The notes beneath the pieces were generated by a model, which was not told where the DNA came from, searched no databases, and saw only the letters and a list, made by a program, of their open reading frames with translations. Positions 9,981-19,188 of a stretch of DNA of 62,320 nucleotides are shown in pieces. The stretch comes from Proteiniborus ethanoligenes. Lineage in GTDB: Bacteria; Bacillota; Clostridia; Tissierellales; Proteiniboraceae. The stretch is taken from positions 1 to 62,320 of the forward strand of contig NZ_FNQE01000025.1 in assembly GCF_900107485.1 (NCBI RefSeq). The letters run 5' to 3'. How positions within the stretch are numbered: the first letter of the stretch is position 1; each line of letters opens with the position of its first letter. The translations under genes were made by a program, and so were the position numbers.

Positions 9981-11600
9981 TTACACCGAATATACACCTT
10001 TATTTTTAACTACATACACATTATCATATTTTGTCTTTGTATCCTCAAATACTACATGACTTACATTTACCACTGTTATGCCCTCAAGACTTAAAATAGT
10101 ATTTTCTATTTCCTTTGCTATTTTAGAATCCAAGCTTGAGAAGGCTTCATCTAAGAAGATAATGTCTGTTTTTTGCAAGAGTCCTCTAGCTATGGCTACT
10201 CTACTTTTTTCTCCACCTGATATATTTTTCCCATTATCATAAATCATAGTGTCAAGACCTTGAGGAAGTGACTGAACAAAACTTTTCAGCCCTGCTCTTT
10301 CAATTGCAATATTTATATCCTCTTCAGAAAAATCTTTATATAAAGTAATATTATTTCTTAAGGTATCTTCAAATAGGAAAACCTGCTGCTCTATATTAGA
10401 TATGTGCTTAAAGTAGCTTCCTTTTGTAACATCCTTAAGATTTGCCTTATCTATTAATATTTCCCCATCTTTAGGTGAGAAATATTTTCTAAGCAATTTT
10501 AAAAGGGTAGATTTACCACCGCCACTTGGGCCTATGACTAAGTATTTCTCACCTTTTTTAAGAGATAGATTAATATTATTCAGCACATCTCCATTTTCAT
10601 AGCCAAAGGAAACATTGTTAAATTCAATAGTATGATTGAATTTTTCCAAAACAATGGTTTCTTCATAATTATCTTGATTTTCCATTGTATTCTCAATTTT
10701 CTCAAACAACTTTTTTGTTGACAATATTTTAGGTAACCATTCTCCAAATCTCATAATAGGTACAATTATTTTCTCCATATTATTTACTATTAATATAACT
10801 CCACCTAGTGTTAAGCTTCCTTTTATAGCCATGTAAGAAGTTATTCCAAGCAATGCAAAGAGGGAAATCATCATATTAAGATTTTGTAAAGAGAAAATAA
10901 AAGTAGATATTTGATCTATGATATAGCCTTTTTGTTGTATTGCATTACTTTTATTGAAAAAATCATTTTTAACCTTTTCATTTAGATTATTTGCTTTTAT
11001 TATATGAAAGGCACTTAATACTTCCTTAATATATGAAGTATAACCCTCATACAATTCACTTCTTTGAGCTTGATGCTTTTGGATAGGCTTATTAAGTAAT
11101 ATTGAAACAAGTGTACTGACAAATCCTATCCCTAAGCCTAGTGCTAAAGAAAGGGGGCTAACATATGCAATAACTATAATTCCAACTATAAAATAAACCA
11201 CACCTAGTATTATTTCATATATACCATCTATATAATTAGTTTCAATAGTATTAACATCATTAGTTAGGGTAGACACATACTTTGCATTATTATCTCTTTG
11301 AAATTCATTGATATTCTTTTTAAATATTCTACTAACATAGTTAACCTTAGCTGATACGATAGCCTTTCTTTTGTAGAGTCCTTTCCCAACGGCTAATAAT
11401 ACATTTACAGGTAAAAGTGATAATGCAAGCAATAAAAGCTTTATAGCTTCTTTATTGAACATGTCCCTATTGCCTGAAACAGCCATATCTATAGTATCCA
11501 TCATAGTAATTGAAAGGTAGCCTTCCAATACTGCGCCTGCTGAAGCAATGACAAGAACTAGTAAAAGATATGGTAATGCTTTATATATGGATTTTTTCAC
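9981..11600 (-). CDS. ABC exporter half-transporter (membrane domain plus ATPase), second gene
   Basis: A fused permease-ATPase of the MsbA/multidrug exporter type. Residues about 1-300 contain six hydrophobic segments. Residues 325-539 form the ATPase with Walker A GPSGGGKST, signature ISGGEKSR, Walker B IIFLDEAFSSLD and the switch His in VNVSH, so the site looks catalytically complete. The start is GTG and overlaps the stop of the upstream half-transporter by 4 bases (GTGA), so the two are translationally coupled and most likely form a heterodimer. No C39 peptidase domain is present, and no peptide precursor or modification enzyme is adjacent, so bacteriocin export is not supported. Substrate unknown. 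Confidence 0.9.
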   Translation of the reverse strand: MKKSIYKALPYLLLVLVIASAGAVLEGYLSITMMDTIDMAVSGNRDMFNKEAIKLLLLALSLLPVNVLLAVGKGLYKRKAIVSAKVNYVSRIFKKNINEFQRDNNAKYVSTLTNDVNTIETNYIDGIYEIILGVVYFIVGIIVIAYVSPLSLALGLGIGFVSTLVSILLNKPIQKHQAQRSELYEGYTSYIKEVLSAFHIIKANNLNEKVKNDFFNKSNAIQQKGYIIDQISTFIFSLQNLNMMISLFALLGITSYMAIKGSLTLGGVILIVNNMEKIIVPIMRFGEWLPKILSTKKLFEKIENTMENQDNYEETIVLEKFNHTIEFNNVSFGYENGDVLNNINLSLKKGEKYLVIGPSGGGKSTLLKLLRKYFSPKDGEILIDKANLKDVTKGSYFKHISNIEQQVFLFEDTLRNNITLYKDFSEEDINIAIERAGLKSFVQSLPQGLDTMIYDNGKNISGGEKSRVAIARGLLQKTDIIFLDEAFSSLDSKIAKEIENTILSLEGITVVNVSHVVFEDTKTKYDNVYVVKNKGVYSV

Positions 11601-13249
11601 AGAGCAAGCACCTCCATGCTAAAGTAATCTTGACTTTTATACTGAGTTACTAAACCGTTCTTAACCTCAAGTACATAGTCATATTTTTCTGTTATTCCCT
11701 TATAATATCTGTGAGATATAGCAATAACTGTGCTATCTAATGAAAGTATAGTATCTTCAACAGCTCTACCGAGCTCTTCATTGAGACTTGAAGTACCTTC
11801 ATCTACGAACAATATACTAGCATTTTTGACTATGGCTCTTGCAATGGAAATCCTTTGTCTCTGTCCTCCTGAAAGATTTTTACCATTTTCCATCAGAGTT
11901 TCTTGTAGGCCTAATTTTTTTTCATTTAAGAATTCAATTAACCCTGCTCCCTCTGCAGCCTTAAGGATTTTTTCCTCAGGTATATCCTTGAATAATGTAA
12001 TATTGTTAGCAATTGTATCTTCAAATAAGAACACGTCTTGATATACAAAGGATACATTATTATTTAGGCTTTCTTCTTTTATTTCCCTATAGTTTACTCC
12101 ATCCATTGTTATGCTCCCCTCATAGTCATCTACAACCATTGATAGAAGCTTTATTAGTGTAGACTTTCCAGAACCACTTTCTCCTTTGAGTAAATATTTC
12201 TTACCTTTTTCAATATTAAAGGATGCTCCTTTAAATATTTCTTTTCCATCATAATTGAATTTTAAGCCTTCTACTCTGATTTCAGAATTAAATTCAAAAT
12301 TCTTTTCTTTTACAATACTAGAGCTAGTATCTTCATCATTTTTAGTTATCTTATTGTAAATAGTATTAGATGCTCTTAATTCATTTAAAAATGGGAACAA
12401 TTGTACTATAGGCCACACACAGCCATTGGATAGCTGTAGCATTAGTGCTGTTTTAGCAAAGGATGCTCCATTTAAAATTGAACTTATGGAGTAGATTAAT
12501 ATCCCAACGAATATTACAAAGCCAAGAAAGTTAGTTAAGTTTCTTTGTCCTTCAGTAAAAACAGTGTAGTGTAGCTTTTTTCTCTCTACCTTATCAACAG
12601 CCTTTAGTGTGCTACCTAAAAATTTGTCTTCAATATTATTTAGTTTCAAAATCTCTAGACCGTTAAATGTATTTGCAATATTAGTAGTGAACTTTTCGTT
12701 GTTTTCTGATACTTCCTCTTGCAATTTCACGGTTTTCTTTTCAAAGGATTTGCTGAAGAAGAATAAAACAATAGATACTACAAATAGACTTAATGCAAAC
12801 TTGTAATCTAGAAAAAGCAATATTATTAATGATGCAGTATATTGGCCTCCAAAGTAGATTACATTTAACAATTTATGAAAAAAATGTTGTTCGAATACAT
12901 TAATATCATTTATAAGATTTGATATGTATACATCTTTAGATTTTTTGCTAAAATTCTTATATGAATGTTTAAGAATCTTATCAAAGGCTTGTATTCTAAC
13001 ATCTAAAATTGTATCCCTCATAAAGCTTATTCTCATAAATCTAGAGAGTATAAATAGCAATATACCAAGAACGGCAAAGAATATAGCTAGTGCAAAGACC
13101 TTTACAAAATAGTCCATTTGTCCTTTTTCAATACTTCCAATTATAAGTGCAAAAGAAAAGTTTCTAAGCAATGTATCCACTACAGGTAAAAAACAAGCTA
13201 ATACATATAAGATAAACCTGCCTTTTCTTTTTAACAATAACTCCTTCAT
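11597..13249 (-). CDS. ABC exporter half-transporter (membrane domain plus ATPase), first gene
   Basis: A 550-residue partner of the overlapping downstream transporter. It has six membrane segments over residues 10-300, then an ATPase with Walker A GESGSGKST, signature LSGGQRQR, Walker B ILFVDE and switch His in AISHR. The D-loop reads SSLN, with Asn where Asp is usual; the partner carries SSLD, so the two composite ATP sites may differ. I start it at the ATG at 13249, which has AGGAGGAGG about 6 bases upstream, rather than ten codons further out. A very AT-rich 340-bp region with a palindrome lies upstream. Efflux of a lipid, drug or peptide is the family role; the actual substrate is unknown. 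Confidence 0.9.
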   Translation of the reverse strand: MKELLLKRKGRFILYVLACFLPVVDTLLRNFSFALIIGSIEKGQMDYFVKVFALAIFFAVLGILLFILSRFMRISFMRDTILDVRIQAFDKILKHSYKNFSKKSKDVYISNLINDINVFEQHFFHKLLNVIYFGGQYTASLIILLFLDYKFALSLFVVSIVLFFFSKSFEKKTVKLQEEVSENNEKFTTNIANTFNGLEILKLNNIEDKFLGSTLKAVDKVERKKLHYTVFTEGQRNLTNFLGFVIFVGILIYSISSILNGASFAKTALMLQLSNGCVWPIVQLFPFLNELRASNTIYNKITKNDEDTSSSIVKEKNFEFNSEIRVEGLKFNYDGKEIFKGASFNIEKGKKYLLKGESGSGKSTLIKLLSMVVDDYEGSITMDGVNYREIKEESLNNNVSFVYQDVFLFEDTIANNITLFKDIPEEKILKAAEGAGLIEFLNEKKLGLQETLMENGKNLSGGQRQRISIARAIVKNASILFVDEGTSSLNEELGRAVEDTILSLDSTVIAISHRYYKGITEKYDYVLEVKNGLVTQYKSQDYFSMEVLAL

Positions 13250-13269
13250 AGCATTCCTCCTCCTAAAAC

Positions 13270-13420
13270 CAAAGGTCATTTTAATTATTTTAATATATTT
13301 ATCATCTTAATCAATATTCTAATAGATATTTTATATATGTCAATAGTATTTATTAAAATTATTAAAAAATAATTTAAATATATTAATAAACAAATTAAAA
13401 TATTTAAGTTTAATAGTTGA
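13270..13420. other. Extremely AT-rich intergenic segment
   Basis: Part of the 340-bp gap between the exporter pair and the rhomboid gene. This stretch is nearly all A and T. A 79-codon minus-strand reading frame crosses it but has low-complexity Ile/Asn/Tyr composition and no clear ribosome binding site, so I do not call a gene. It may be promoter-associated flexible or curved DNA. Confidence 0.5.
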
Positions 13421-13470
13421 TTTTTATAAATCATCCTGATTTTATACATTTTCTCATTATAAGAAGTCAT

Positions 13471-13496
13471 ATTCATATAACTATAAGTATATGAAT
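13471..13496. promoter_or_regulatory. Palindromic candidate operator upstream of the exporter pair and rhomboid gene
   Basis: ATTCATATA and TATATGAAT flank a short centre; 22 of 26 positions are symmetric. It lies in the divergent gap, as expected for a repressor dimer site of the TetR/MarR/GntR kind, but no such regulator gene is adjacent. Confidence 0.4.
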
Positions 13497-13590
13497 AAGG
13501 GTTGAAATGTTTACTAATTATCAATAGAATATAATAACAGAGTAAAAATCATATAATAAATAGGATTATAGATTAGAGAGGTTTTTTACT

Positions 13591-14703
13591 ATGAATGAAT
13601 ATCACTACAAATATGGAAACACACCATATAGTACTCAGTCCTATAACCAAGGAAATGGTTTCGAGGAGAGACCAAGAGTACCTATTATAAAAGTGAATAA
13701 ACCTATAGTAACCTATGTTTTAATAGCTATTAACATAATTATGTGGGGATTATTGAGCTTTATTTCTTCCAAAACAGGAGAAAGCTACAATGAACTACTC
13801 ATGCTATTTGGAGCTAAAATAAACATTAAAATTATTCAAGGACAATATTGGAGATTTATTACACCTATATTTTTGCATGCTGATATTACACATCTGCTTG
13901 TAAATTGTTATTCCTTACATGCTGTTGGTACTACTGTTGAAAGAATATATGGGCATACTAAGTTCCTGGTTATATATTTAATAGCTGGGACTTTAGGAAG
14001 TATCTTAAGCTTTGTATTTTCTATAAATCCTGCTGTTGGTGCTTCAGGTGCAATATTTGGACTCTTAGGTGCACTTTTATATTTTGGAGTTGAGCACCCT
14101 AGACTTTTTAGAGCTTTTTTTGGACGGAGTATATTTATGATTCTGGCTATTAACTTAGGCTATGGGTATGTAAACAAAAGAATAGATAATTTTGGGCACA
14201 TTGGAGGACTGATAGGAGGATTCTTGGCATCAGGAATAGTAAAAGCCCCTTTTAATGGCAAATGGTATCTTAGTAAAGCAACATATATTATTTTAATATT
14301 AGCTATACTAGCATCAGGATTAGCTTATGGCTTTAACTATGGAAACAATAACGCTCTTCTTATGCTAGAGGAATTATATAAGCATGACCAAAATCAAAAC
14401 TGGAATGAAGCAGTTAAGATTGGCCAAGATATTTTAGATTTAAAGCCTACAAACAAAAACATAAATATAGAAGTACTATGGATTACAGCAAAGGCAGAGG
14501 TAATTACAGGTAAATATAATGAGGCTGTTGAGCATGCTAAAACTCTTGTAAAGCTTTCTCCTGTAAATGGACATTATCTTTTAGGGATTATATATTATGA
14601 CCTGGGACAATTAAATCTTGCAAAGGAAGAGCTCCTAAAAGCTAAGGCTCTAAGCTCACCATACCCTAATATCGATGAGTTGCTAAGAAAAATAGGGGAT
14701 TAA
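13591..14703 (+). CDS. Rhomboid family intramembrane serine protease with C-terminal TPR repeats
   Basis: Intramembrane protease similar in layout to Bacillus GluP/YqgP. After a soluble 35-residue N-terminus, six to seven membrane segments span about 38-255. The catalytic Ser is in GASGAIFG (about residue 153) and the catalytic His in FGHIGG (about residue 206); the conserved 'H..HLLVN' loop is present near 103-110. Residues 265-370 form helical TPR-like repeats likely to bind a partner or substrate. At 370 residues it is normal for the TPR-bearing subclass. The start ATG has AGAGAGG upstream. It is a single gene ended by a strong terminator. Confidence 0.92.
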   Translation: MNEYHYKYGNTPYSTQSYNQGNGFEERPRVPIIKVNKPIVTYVLIAINIIMWGLLSFISSKTGESYNELLMLFGAKINIKIIQGQYWRFITPIFLHADITHLLVNCYSLHAVGTTVERIYGHTKFLVIYLIAGTLGSILSFVFSINPAVGASGAIFGLLGALLYFGVEHPRLFRAFFGRSIFMILAINLGYGYVNKRIDNFGHIGGLIGGFLASGIVKAPFNGKWYLSKATYIILILAILASGLAYGFNYGNNNALLMLEELYKHDQNQNWNEAVKIGQDILDLKPTNKNINIEVLWITAKAEVITGKYNEAVEHAKTLVKLSPVNGHYLLGIIYYDLGQLNLAKEELLKAKALSSPYPNIDELLRKIGD

Positions 14704-14705
14704 TC

Positions 14706-14740
14706 AAAACCATATGACAAATGTCATATGGTTTTGTTAT
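14706..14740 (+). terminator. Terminator of the rhomboid gene
   Basis: A perfect stem of at least 12 bp (AAAACCATATGAC with GTCATATGGTTTT), a four-base loop and a T-rich tail. Confidence 0.85.
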
Positions 14741-14813
14741 TTAGGTCATTATCTTTTCAGATTTTTTTATACTATGATTATATTATAGAGAAAAGTTAAA
14801 GGAGGGTCTTGCT

Positions 14814-15746
14814 TTGGTAGTTGAAATAAAGAATATAGTGAAGCGTTATAAGGAGGATTTGGCAGTTGACAATGTAAGCTTGTCTATAAAAGAGGGAGAG
14901 GTATTTGGGTTGCTAGGACCAAATGGAGCAGGAAAAACAACAACAATTAATGCTTTAATGGGATTAACTAAAATAGACAAGGGGGAAATCCTAGTATTTC
15001 AGAAAAATATTAATAAATTTAGTAATGAGATTAAAAAAGAAATAGGTATAGTACCTCAAGATATAGCCATATATACAGATTTGACAGTTTATGAAAATAT
15101 AATATTTTTTGCAAAGCTTTATGGACTTAGAGATAGCTTACTGAAAGAAAGAGCGGAAGAGGTTATAGAGTTTACAGGACTGCAAGATAAGAAAAAGGCA
15201 TTTGCAAGAAATCTTTCTGGAGGAATGAAAAGAAGATTAAATATCGCCTGTGCTATAGCTCACCATCCTAAACTAATAATAATGGATGAGCCTACTGTGG
15301 GCATAGATCCTCAATCTAGAAATCACATATTAGAATCAATAAAAAAACTGAATAAAAATGGCTCTACAATTATATATACCTCTCACTATATGGAAGAAGT
15401 AGAAGAGCTTTGCACCAATATAGCTATAATGGACAAAGGAAAGATAATTGCTCAGGGAAGCGGTGATGAATTAAAGGAATTAATAGCTGTTGACCATAGG
15501 GTGTCATTTGATCTTTCTTCTGTAAACTTTACCCTAGTAGATAATATTAAAAATATAACTGGGGTTATTGATTGCATAATAGAAGGGAACAAAATAATTG
15601 TAGTGTCTAAAGCAGATAGTAAAAATCTTAGTCGTATAATTGACTGTATCGTAAACACTGGAGTTGATATATTGAACATAAATATAGAAAGACCAAATCT
15701 AGAGGGAGTATTCCTAACCCTAACTGGTAGGTCACTAAGAGATTAG
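14814..15746 (+). CDS. ABC transporter ATP-binding protein, linearmycin/daunorubicin-export type
   Basis: A 310-residue ATPase energising the two ABC-2 permeases encoded just downstream. Walker A GPNGAGKTT lies near residue 38, the signature LSGGMKRR near 137, Walker B LIIMDEP near 158, and the switch His in YTSHY near 190. A C-terminal domain of about 90 residues follows, as in DrrA/LnrL-type proteins. The start is TTG at 14814 with GGAGGG about 8 bases upstream. It is the first gene of a five-gene run (ATPase, permease, permease, kinase, regulator) that matches the composition of Bacillus lnrJKLMN, though with the kinase and regulator last. Export of an amphipathic antibiotic or lipid-active compound is inferred. 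Confidence 0.92.
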   Translation: MVVEIKNIVKRYKEDLAVDNVSLSIKEGEVFGLLGPNGAGKTTTINALMGLTKIDKGEILVFQKNINKFSNEIKKEIGIVPQDIAIYTDLTVYENIIFFAKLYGLRDSLLKERAEEVIEFTGLQDKKKAFARNLSGGMKRRLNIACAIAHHPKLIIMDEPTVGIDPQSRNHILESIKKLNKNGSTIIYTSHYMEEVEELCTNIAIMDKGKIIAQGSGDELKELIAVDHRVSFDLSSVNFTLVDNIKNITGVIDCIIEGNKIIVVSKADSKNLSRIIDCIVNTGVDILNINIERPNLEGVFLTLTGRSLRD

Positions 15747-15757
15747 GAGGTGAGCAT

Positions 15758-16900
15758 GTGAATATATTTAATATAGCTTATTATAGTCTAATAAGAAATC
15801 TTAGAGATAGAAAGACCCTAAGTCTCATGATGCTGTTACCCTTATTAAGTACATTAATTTTAGGCTCTGCATTGAGCAGCTCATTTATTGTATCATCAAT
15901 AGGAAAAACCACTATATGCTACTTAAATCAGGACAAAGGGTGGGCTGGAGAGGCCTTTCATCAGTTTATTAATAGTGAAGATACTAAGTCCATTATTGAG
16001 CTTAAGGAGATTTCTTCTTATGATGAGGGAGTTAGCTTAATAAGAGAAAGAAAAGCTTCAGCTATAGTTATTATAGAATCAAATTTTTCTCAAGAGCTAG
16101 GACTAGGAAAAGAGGCTAATATAAGGATATATAATAGTCAGTATAGTAATTATAGAAGCTCAATTATTAATAATTTAGTGGAAAGCTTTATTAATATGAG
16201 TAGCTCTAGAATTGCAATAGAGGAAATAGGAAGGAAGAATTTTGTCCCTATATATAGCGATAATATTGAAGAAATATCCATATCTTCAACAGGAAATCTT
16301 CCGAGGGCGATAGACTATTATGCTGTAACCATGCTGGTTATGTCTATAATGTATGGGACAATATATGGAGCCTACGCAATTGGAGAGGATGAGATTTTAA
16401 AAACAGAAATAAGGCTAAAAAGCTCACCTATTAAAAACTATCAGATTTTCTTGGGGAAATTGTTAGGAACAATAGTCACATTGATTTTGCAGGTACTTAT
16501 TATGATCGGCTTCACTAAATTTGTCTATAAATCAAACTGGGGCGATAATATGCCTATTATACTCTTTACATGTTTTTCAGCTATAGTTATGGTAGTAGGT
16601 ATAGGAATAATGACTCATAGCATATTTAGAGATTCTAATAAAGCTTCAAGTATATTAAACTTAGCAGTTGCATTATTTACCTATTTAGGAGGAGGCTATT
16701 TCCCCATAGATGGATTTACGCCTAAAATGAAGCTAATATCCTCATATATATCCCCTAACTATATGATACAAAATATAATATTTAATAGTATATATGGAGG
16801 AAGCAATAAGGAGATTCAAAATTATCTAATAGCCATATGGAGCATTACCATCCTAACTTTTATAATATCTTCCCTTTTAGGAAGGAGGAATGTAGCATGA
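15758..16900 (+). CDS. ABC-2 type permease, first subunit of the exporter
   Basis: A 380-residue membrane protein with the ABC-2 layout: one N-terminal membrane segment (about 20-42), an extracytoplasmic stretch of about 150 residues, then five or six membrane segments from 190 to the end, including 'YLGGGYFP' near 310. It starts at GTG 15758 with AGGAGGTG 7 bases upstream, 11 bases after the ATPase stop. Its last 4 bases overlap the next permease (ATGA), so the two subunits are coupled and probably form the heterodimeric channel. Confidence 0.88.
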   Translation: MNIFNIAYYSLIRNLRDRKTLSLMMLLPLLSTLILGSALSSSFIVSSIGKTTICYLNQDKGWAGEAFHQFINSEDTKSIIELKEISSYDEGVSLIRERKASAIVIIESNFSQELGLGKEANIRIYNSQYSNYRSSIINNLVESFINMSSSRIAIEEIGRKNFVPIYSDNIEEISISSTGNLPRAIDYYAVTMLVMSIMYGTIYGAYAIGEDEILKTEIRLKSSPIKNYQIFLGKLLGTIVTLILQVLIMIGFTKFVYKSNWGDNMPIILFTCFSAIVMVVGIGIMTHSIFRDSNKASSILNLAVALFTYLGGGYFPIDGFTPKMKLISSYISPNYMIQNIIFNSIYGGSNKEIQNYLIAIWSITILTFIISSLLGRRNVA

Positions 16901-18003
16901 TTATTTTTAAAAACAATATTACAAGAATATTAAGAAAAAAGAGTAATATAATTTTTATGATTATTTTGCCTATATTAACTATGGTGATTTCCCTCAAATT
17001 TACTAATGTTAGCTACCCACCAACAGTAGGAATTATAGATAGAGACAACACAGAGCTAACTAGTTTTTTAATCAATAGCTTAGAAAACAATTGTGAGGTA
17101 GTATTCATAGATGAAGATGATATAAAGGATAAATTAATAAAGGGAGCCATAGAATTTGCAATAAATATTCCTAATGGATTTACTGAAAATATAATCACTA
17201 ATAAAGAGTCAAAAGTTAATACATATAAGATAAAAGATACAGAACATACTATTCCTTTAAGTATGTCATTAAATAACAATATAAACTCATTTAAGAATAT
17301 TGCTAGAGCTACAGAAGGAGACTATGAAAGCTTTTATAAGGGCTTAGACAGTTATAAAAGTGGAAACCTAGGTGTTGAGTATAAAAACATAGAGGGAACT
17401 GATAGAAAACAGGATAAGCTATTGCAAAGTTTTGGATTTATAATCATGTTTATGATGTATCTTTCTAATAATGTAGCTAGATTAATGCTTGAAGACAAAA
17501 GATATAAAACATATGCTAGAATATTCTGTTCGCCTATTAGCTCTAAAAGCTATATGCTGCAAAACATATTAAGCTTTATAACTATTATTTTTATCCAGGT
17601 TGCAATAGTTTTTACAGTAGCAACAAAAATGATAAATATAAATTTAGGTCCATCTATTAAAGGAATGTTTTTATTATTAATAATTTTCGGTGTTTGTAGT
17701 GTAGCTATGGCAGTTGCCATAAATATTCTGTCTAAAGATATGAGACAAGGCAATGTAACTTCGCAGTTTATAATATTGCCAATGAGTCTTCTTGGCGGAT
17801 GCTTCTGGCCTAGAGAGATTATGCCGAAATTCCTACAGCAGCTTGCTAGGTTTATCCCTGTAACCTGGACATTGGAAGGAATAGAGAAGCTGCTTTTTCA
17901 ACCTGATATAAAAATTGCAGGGACAGAAGTAATTATACTTATATTATTTTCCACAGTGTTTTTTCTTTTAGGATTAAATAGAAGAAATAACATGGAGCTT
18001 TAA
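16897..18003 (+). CDS. ABC-2 type permease, second subunit of the exporter
   Basis: A 368-residue partner permease with the same layout as the preceding one: one membrane segment near 12-32, a large external loop, and several membrane segments from about 175 to 365. The conserved 'LGGCFWPREIMP' and 'PVTWTLEG' stretch near 295-330 is typical of ABC-2 permeases. I chose the ATG at 16897, directly behind GGAAGGAGG and overlapping the upstream stop by 4 bases, over a start 20 codons earlier inside the previous gene. Confidence 0.88.
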   Translation: MIIFKNNITRILRKKSNIIFMIILPILTMVISLKFTNVSYPPTVGIIDRDNTELTSFLINSLENNCEVVFIDEDDIKDKLIKGAIEFAINIPNGFTENIITNKESKVNTYKIKDTEHTIPLSMSLNNNINSFKNIARATEGDYESFYKGLDSYKSGNLGVEYKNIEGTDRKQDKLLQSFGFIIMFMMYLSNNVARLMLEDKRYKTYARIFCSPISSKSYMLQNILSFITIIFIQVAIVFTVATKMININLGPSIKGMFLLLIIFGVCSVAMAVAINILSKDMRQGNVTSQFIILPMSLLGGCFWPREIMPKFLQQLARFIPVTWTLEGIEKLLFQPDIKIAGTEVIILILFSTVFFLLGLNRRNNMEL

Positions 18004-18072
18004 AAAGGAATTTTGCAGTAAAACGTAGAAGTCTATTAAAATCTATAGAAAAATTAAGTGGGGTATGAATTT

Positions 18073-19188
18073 ATGCATTATATATTTAAACTATTGATTC
18101 TAATATACACAATATTTAAAATGTCAATTTCATATGAAATATCCCCTACAGAAATAATAATTCTATTGGTTGTCATATCCTTTGACATATATAGAGAAAA
18201 ATATAATAAGCATGAAGCTTTAGATATTATTATAGCTCTAATAGAAGCTACACTTATAGCTGTAGGAGCTAGATATAATTCACTATTTATTATTTTATTA
18301 GCTATTGGGGCTTATGATTTTATTAGAGTTAGAATATATTTTTTAATTATCCCTATATTATTATTTGGATTTTTTACGTTAGGCTTAAATCAGTTTGGAG
18401 ATTTTTCTCTATTAATAGTATTGAGCTGCTTCTTTTCCTTTGTGACTACTAGCCTAAAGGAGAAGGAAACAAATTATAAAGAAAGCTATGATAGAGAAAG
18501 ACAATACAGATACGACCTAGAACAAAGTAGAATAAAGCTAATAAACATGTCTAAGGAAATAGTTTATATAACAGAGGTTAAGGAGAGAAACCGTATAGCT
18601 AGAGAAATTCACGATACTGTAGGCCATAAAATTGCAGGAGTTTTACTACAATTACAGGCTTCCTTTAAGCTCCGAACTAAGGACAATGAAAAATCAGATA
18701 AGCTACTTAAAGACTCTATTGAAAACCTATCAGATACTTTAATAGTACTTAGAAATACAGTCCATAATATTAAGCCAAAGGATAAAGTAGGCATAGAATA
18801 TATTAAAGAAATTATCCACAACTTTTCTTTTTGCACCGTAGACTTTAGCTACAAAGGAGATTTTAATAATATTTCTCCAAATAACTTAGAAGTCATTAGT
18901 CTTAGCATTAAGGAAGCATTAACTAATGCTTCGAAGCATTCTCAAGCTGATAAGATAATTATCAGTATAGATGTATATGAAAAATTTATTAGGCTTTTTA
19001 TAAAAGATAATGGAACAGGCTGTGAGAATATAAAAGAAGGTTTAGGTATTAGCGGAATGAGAGAAAGACTCACTAATATAGGGGGCAGCATTTCTATTGA
19101 CTCAAGGGATGGATTTATGATTGTAGCCATTATACCAATAGAAAACATACAAGGAGGTGTGAGGATTGAAGGTACTTATAGTAGATGA
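18073..19188 (+). CDS. Sensor histidine kinase, NarL-partner (HisKA_3) type
   Basis: A 371-residue membrane sensor. Four to five membrane segments span residues 1-125 with almost no external loop, the intramembrane-sensing layout used by kinases paired with ABC exporters. The dimerisation/phosphoacceptor helix carries His180 in 'REIHDTVGHK'. The ATPase domain has the N box 'KEALTNASKHS' and the G box 'DNGTG..GLGISGM'. I prefer the ATG at 18073, behind AAGTGGGG, to the GTG 15 bases earlier. Its 3' end overlaps the response regulator by 23 bases. It probably senses the compound, or the membrane stress it causes, and controls the exporter genes upstream. Confidence 0.9.
   Translation: MHYIFKLLILIYTIFKMSISYEISPTEIIILLVVISFDIYREKYNKHEALDIIIALIEATLIAVGARYNSLFIILLAIGAYDFIRVRIYFLIIPILLFGFFTLGLNQFGDFSLLIVLSCFFSFVTTSLKEKETNYKESYDRERQYRYDLEQSRIKLINMSKEIVYITEVKERNRIAREIHDTVGHKIAGVLLQLQASFKLRTKDNEKSDKLLKDSIENLSDTLIVLRNTVHNIKPKDKVGIEYIKEIIHNFSFCTVDFSYKGDFNNISPNNLEVISLSIKEALTNASKHSQADKIIISIDVYEKFIRLFIKDNGTGCENIKEGLGISGMRERLTNIGGSISIDSRDGFMIVAIIPIENIQGGVRIEGTYSR

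Noticed and set aside
9981-13249. Bacteriocin or lantibiotic export operon
   Set aside because: No C39 peptidase domain, no precursor peptide and no modification enzyme gene adjoin the ABC pair.
13285-13524. 79-codon minus-strand reading frame upstream of the ABC exporter pair
   Set aside because: It runs through almost pure A/T DNA, has low-complexity Ile/Asn/Tyr composition and no convincing ribosome binding site.
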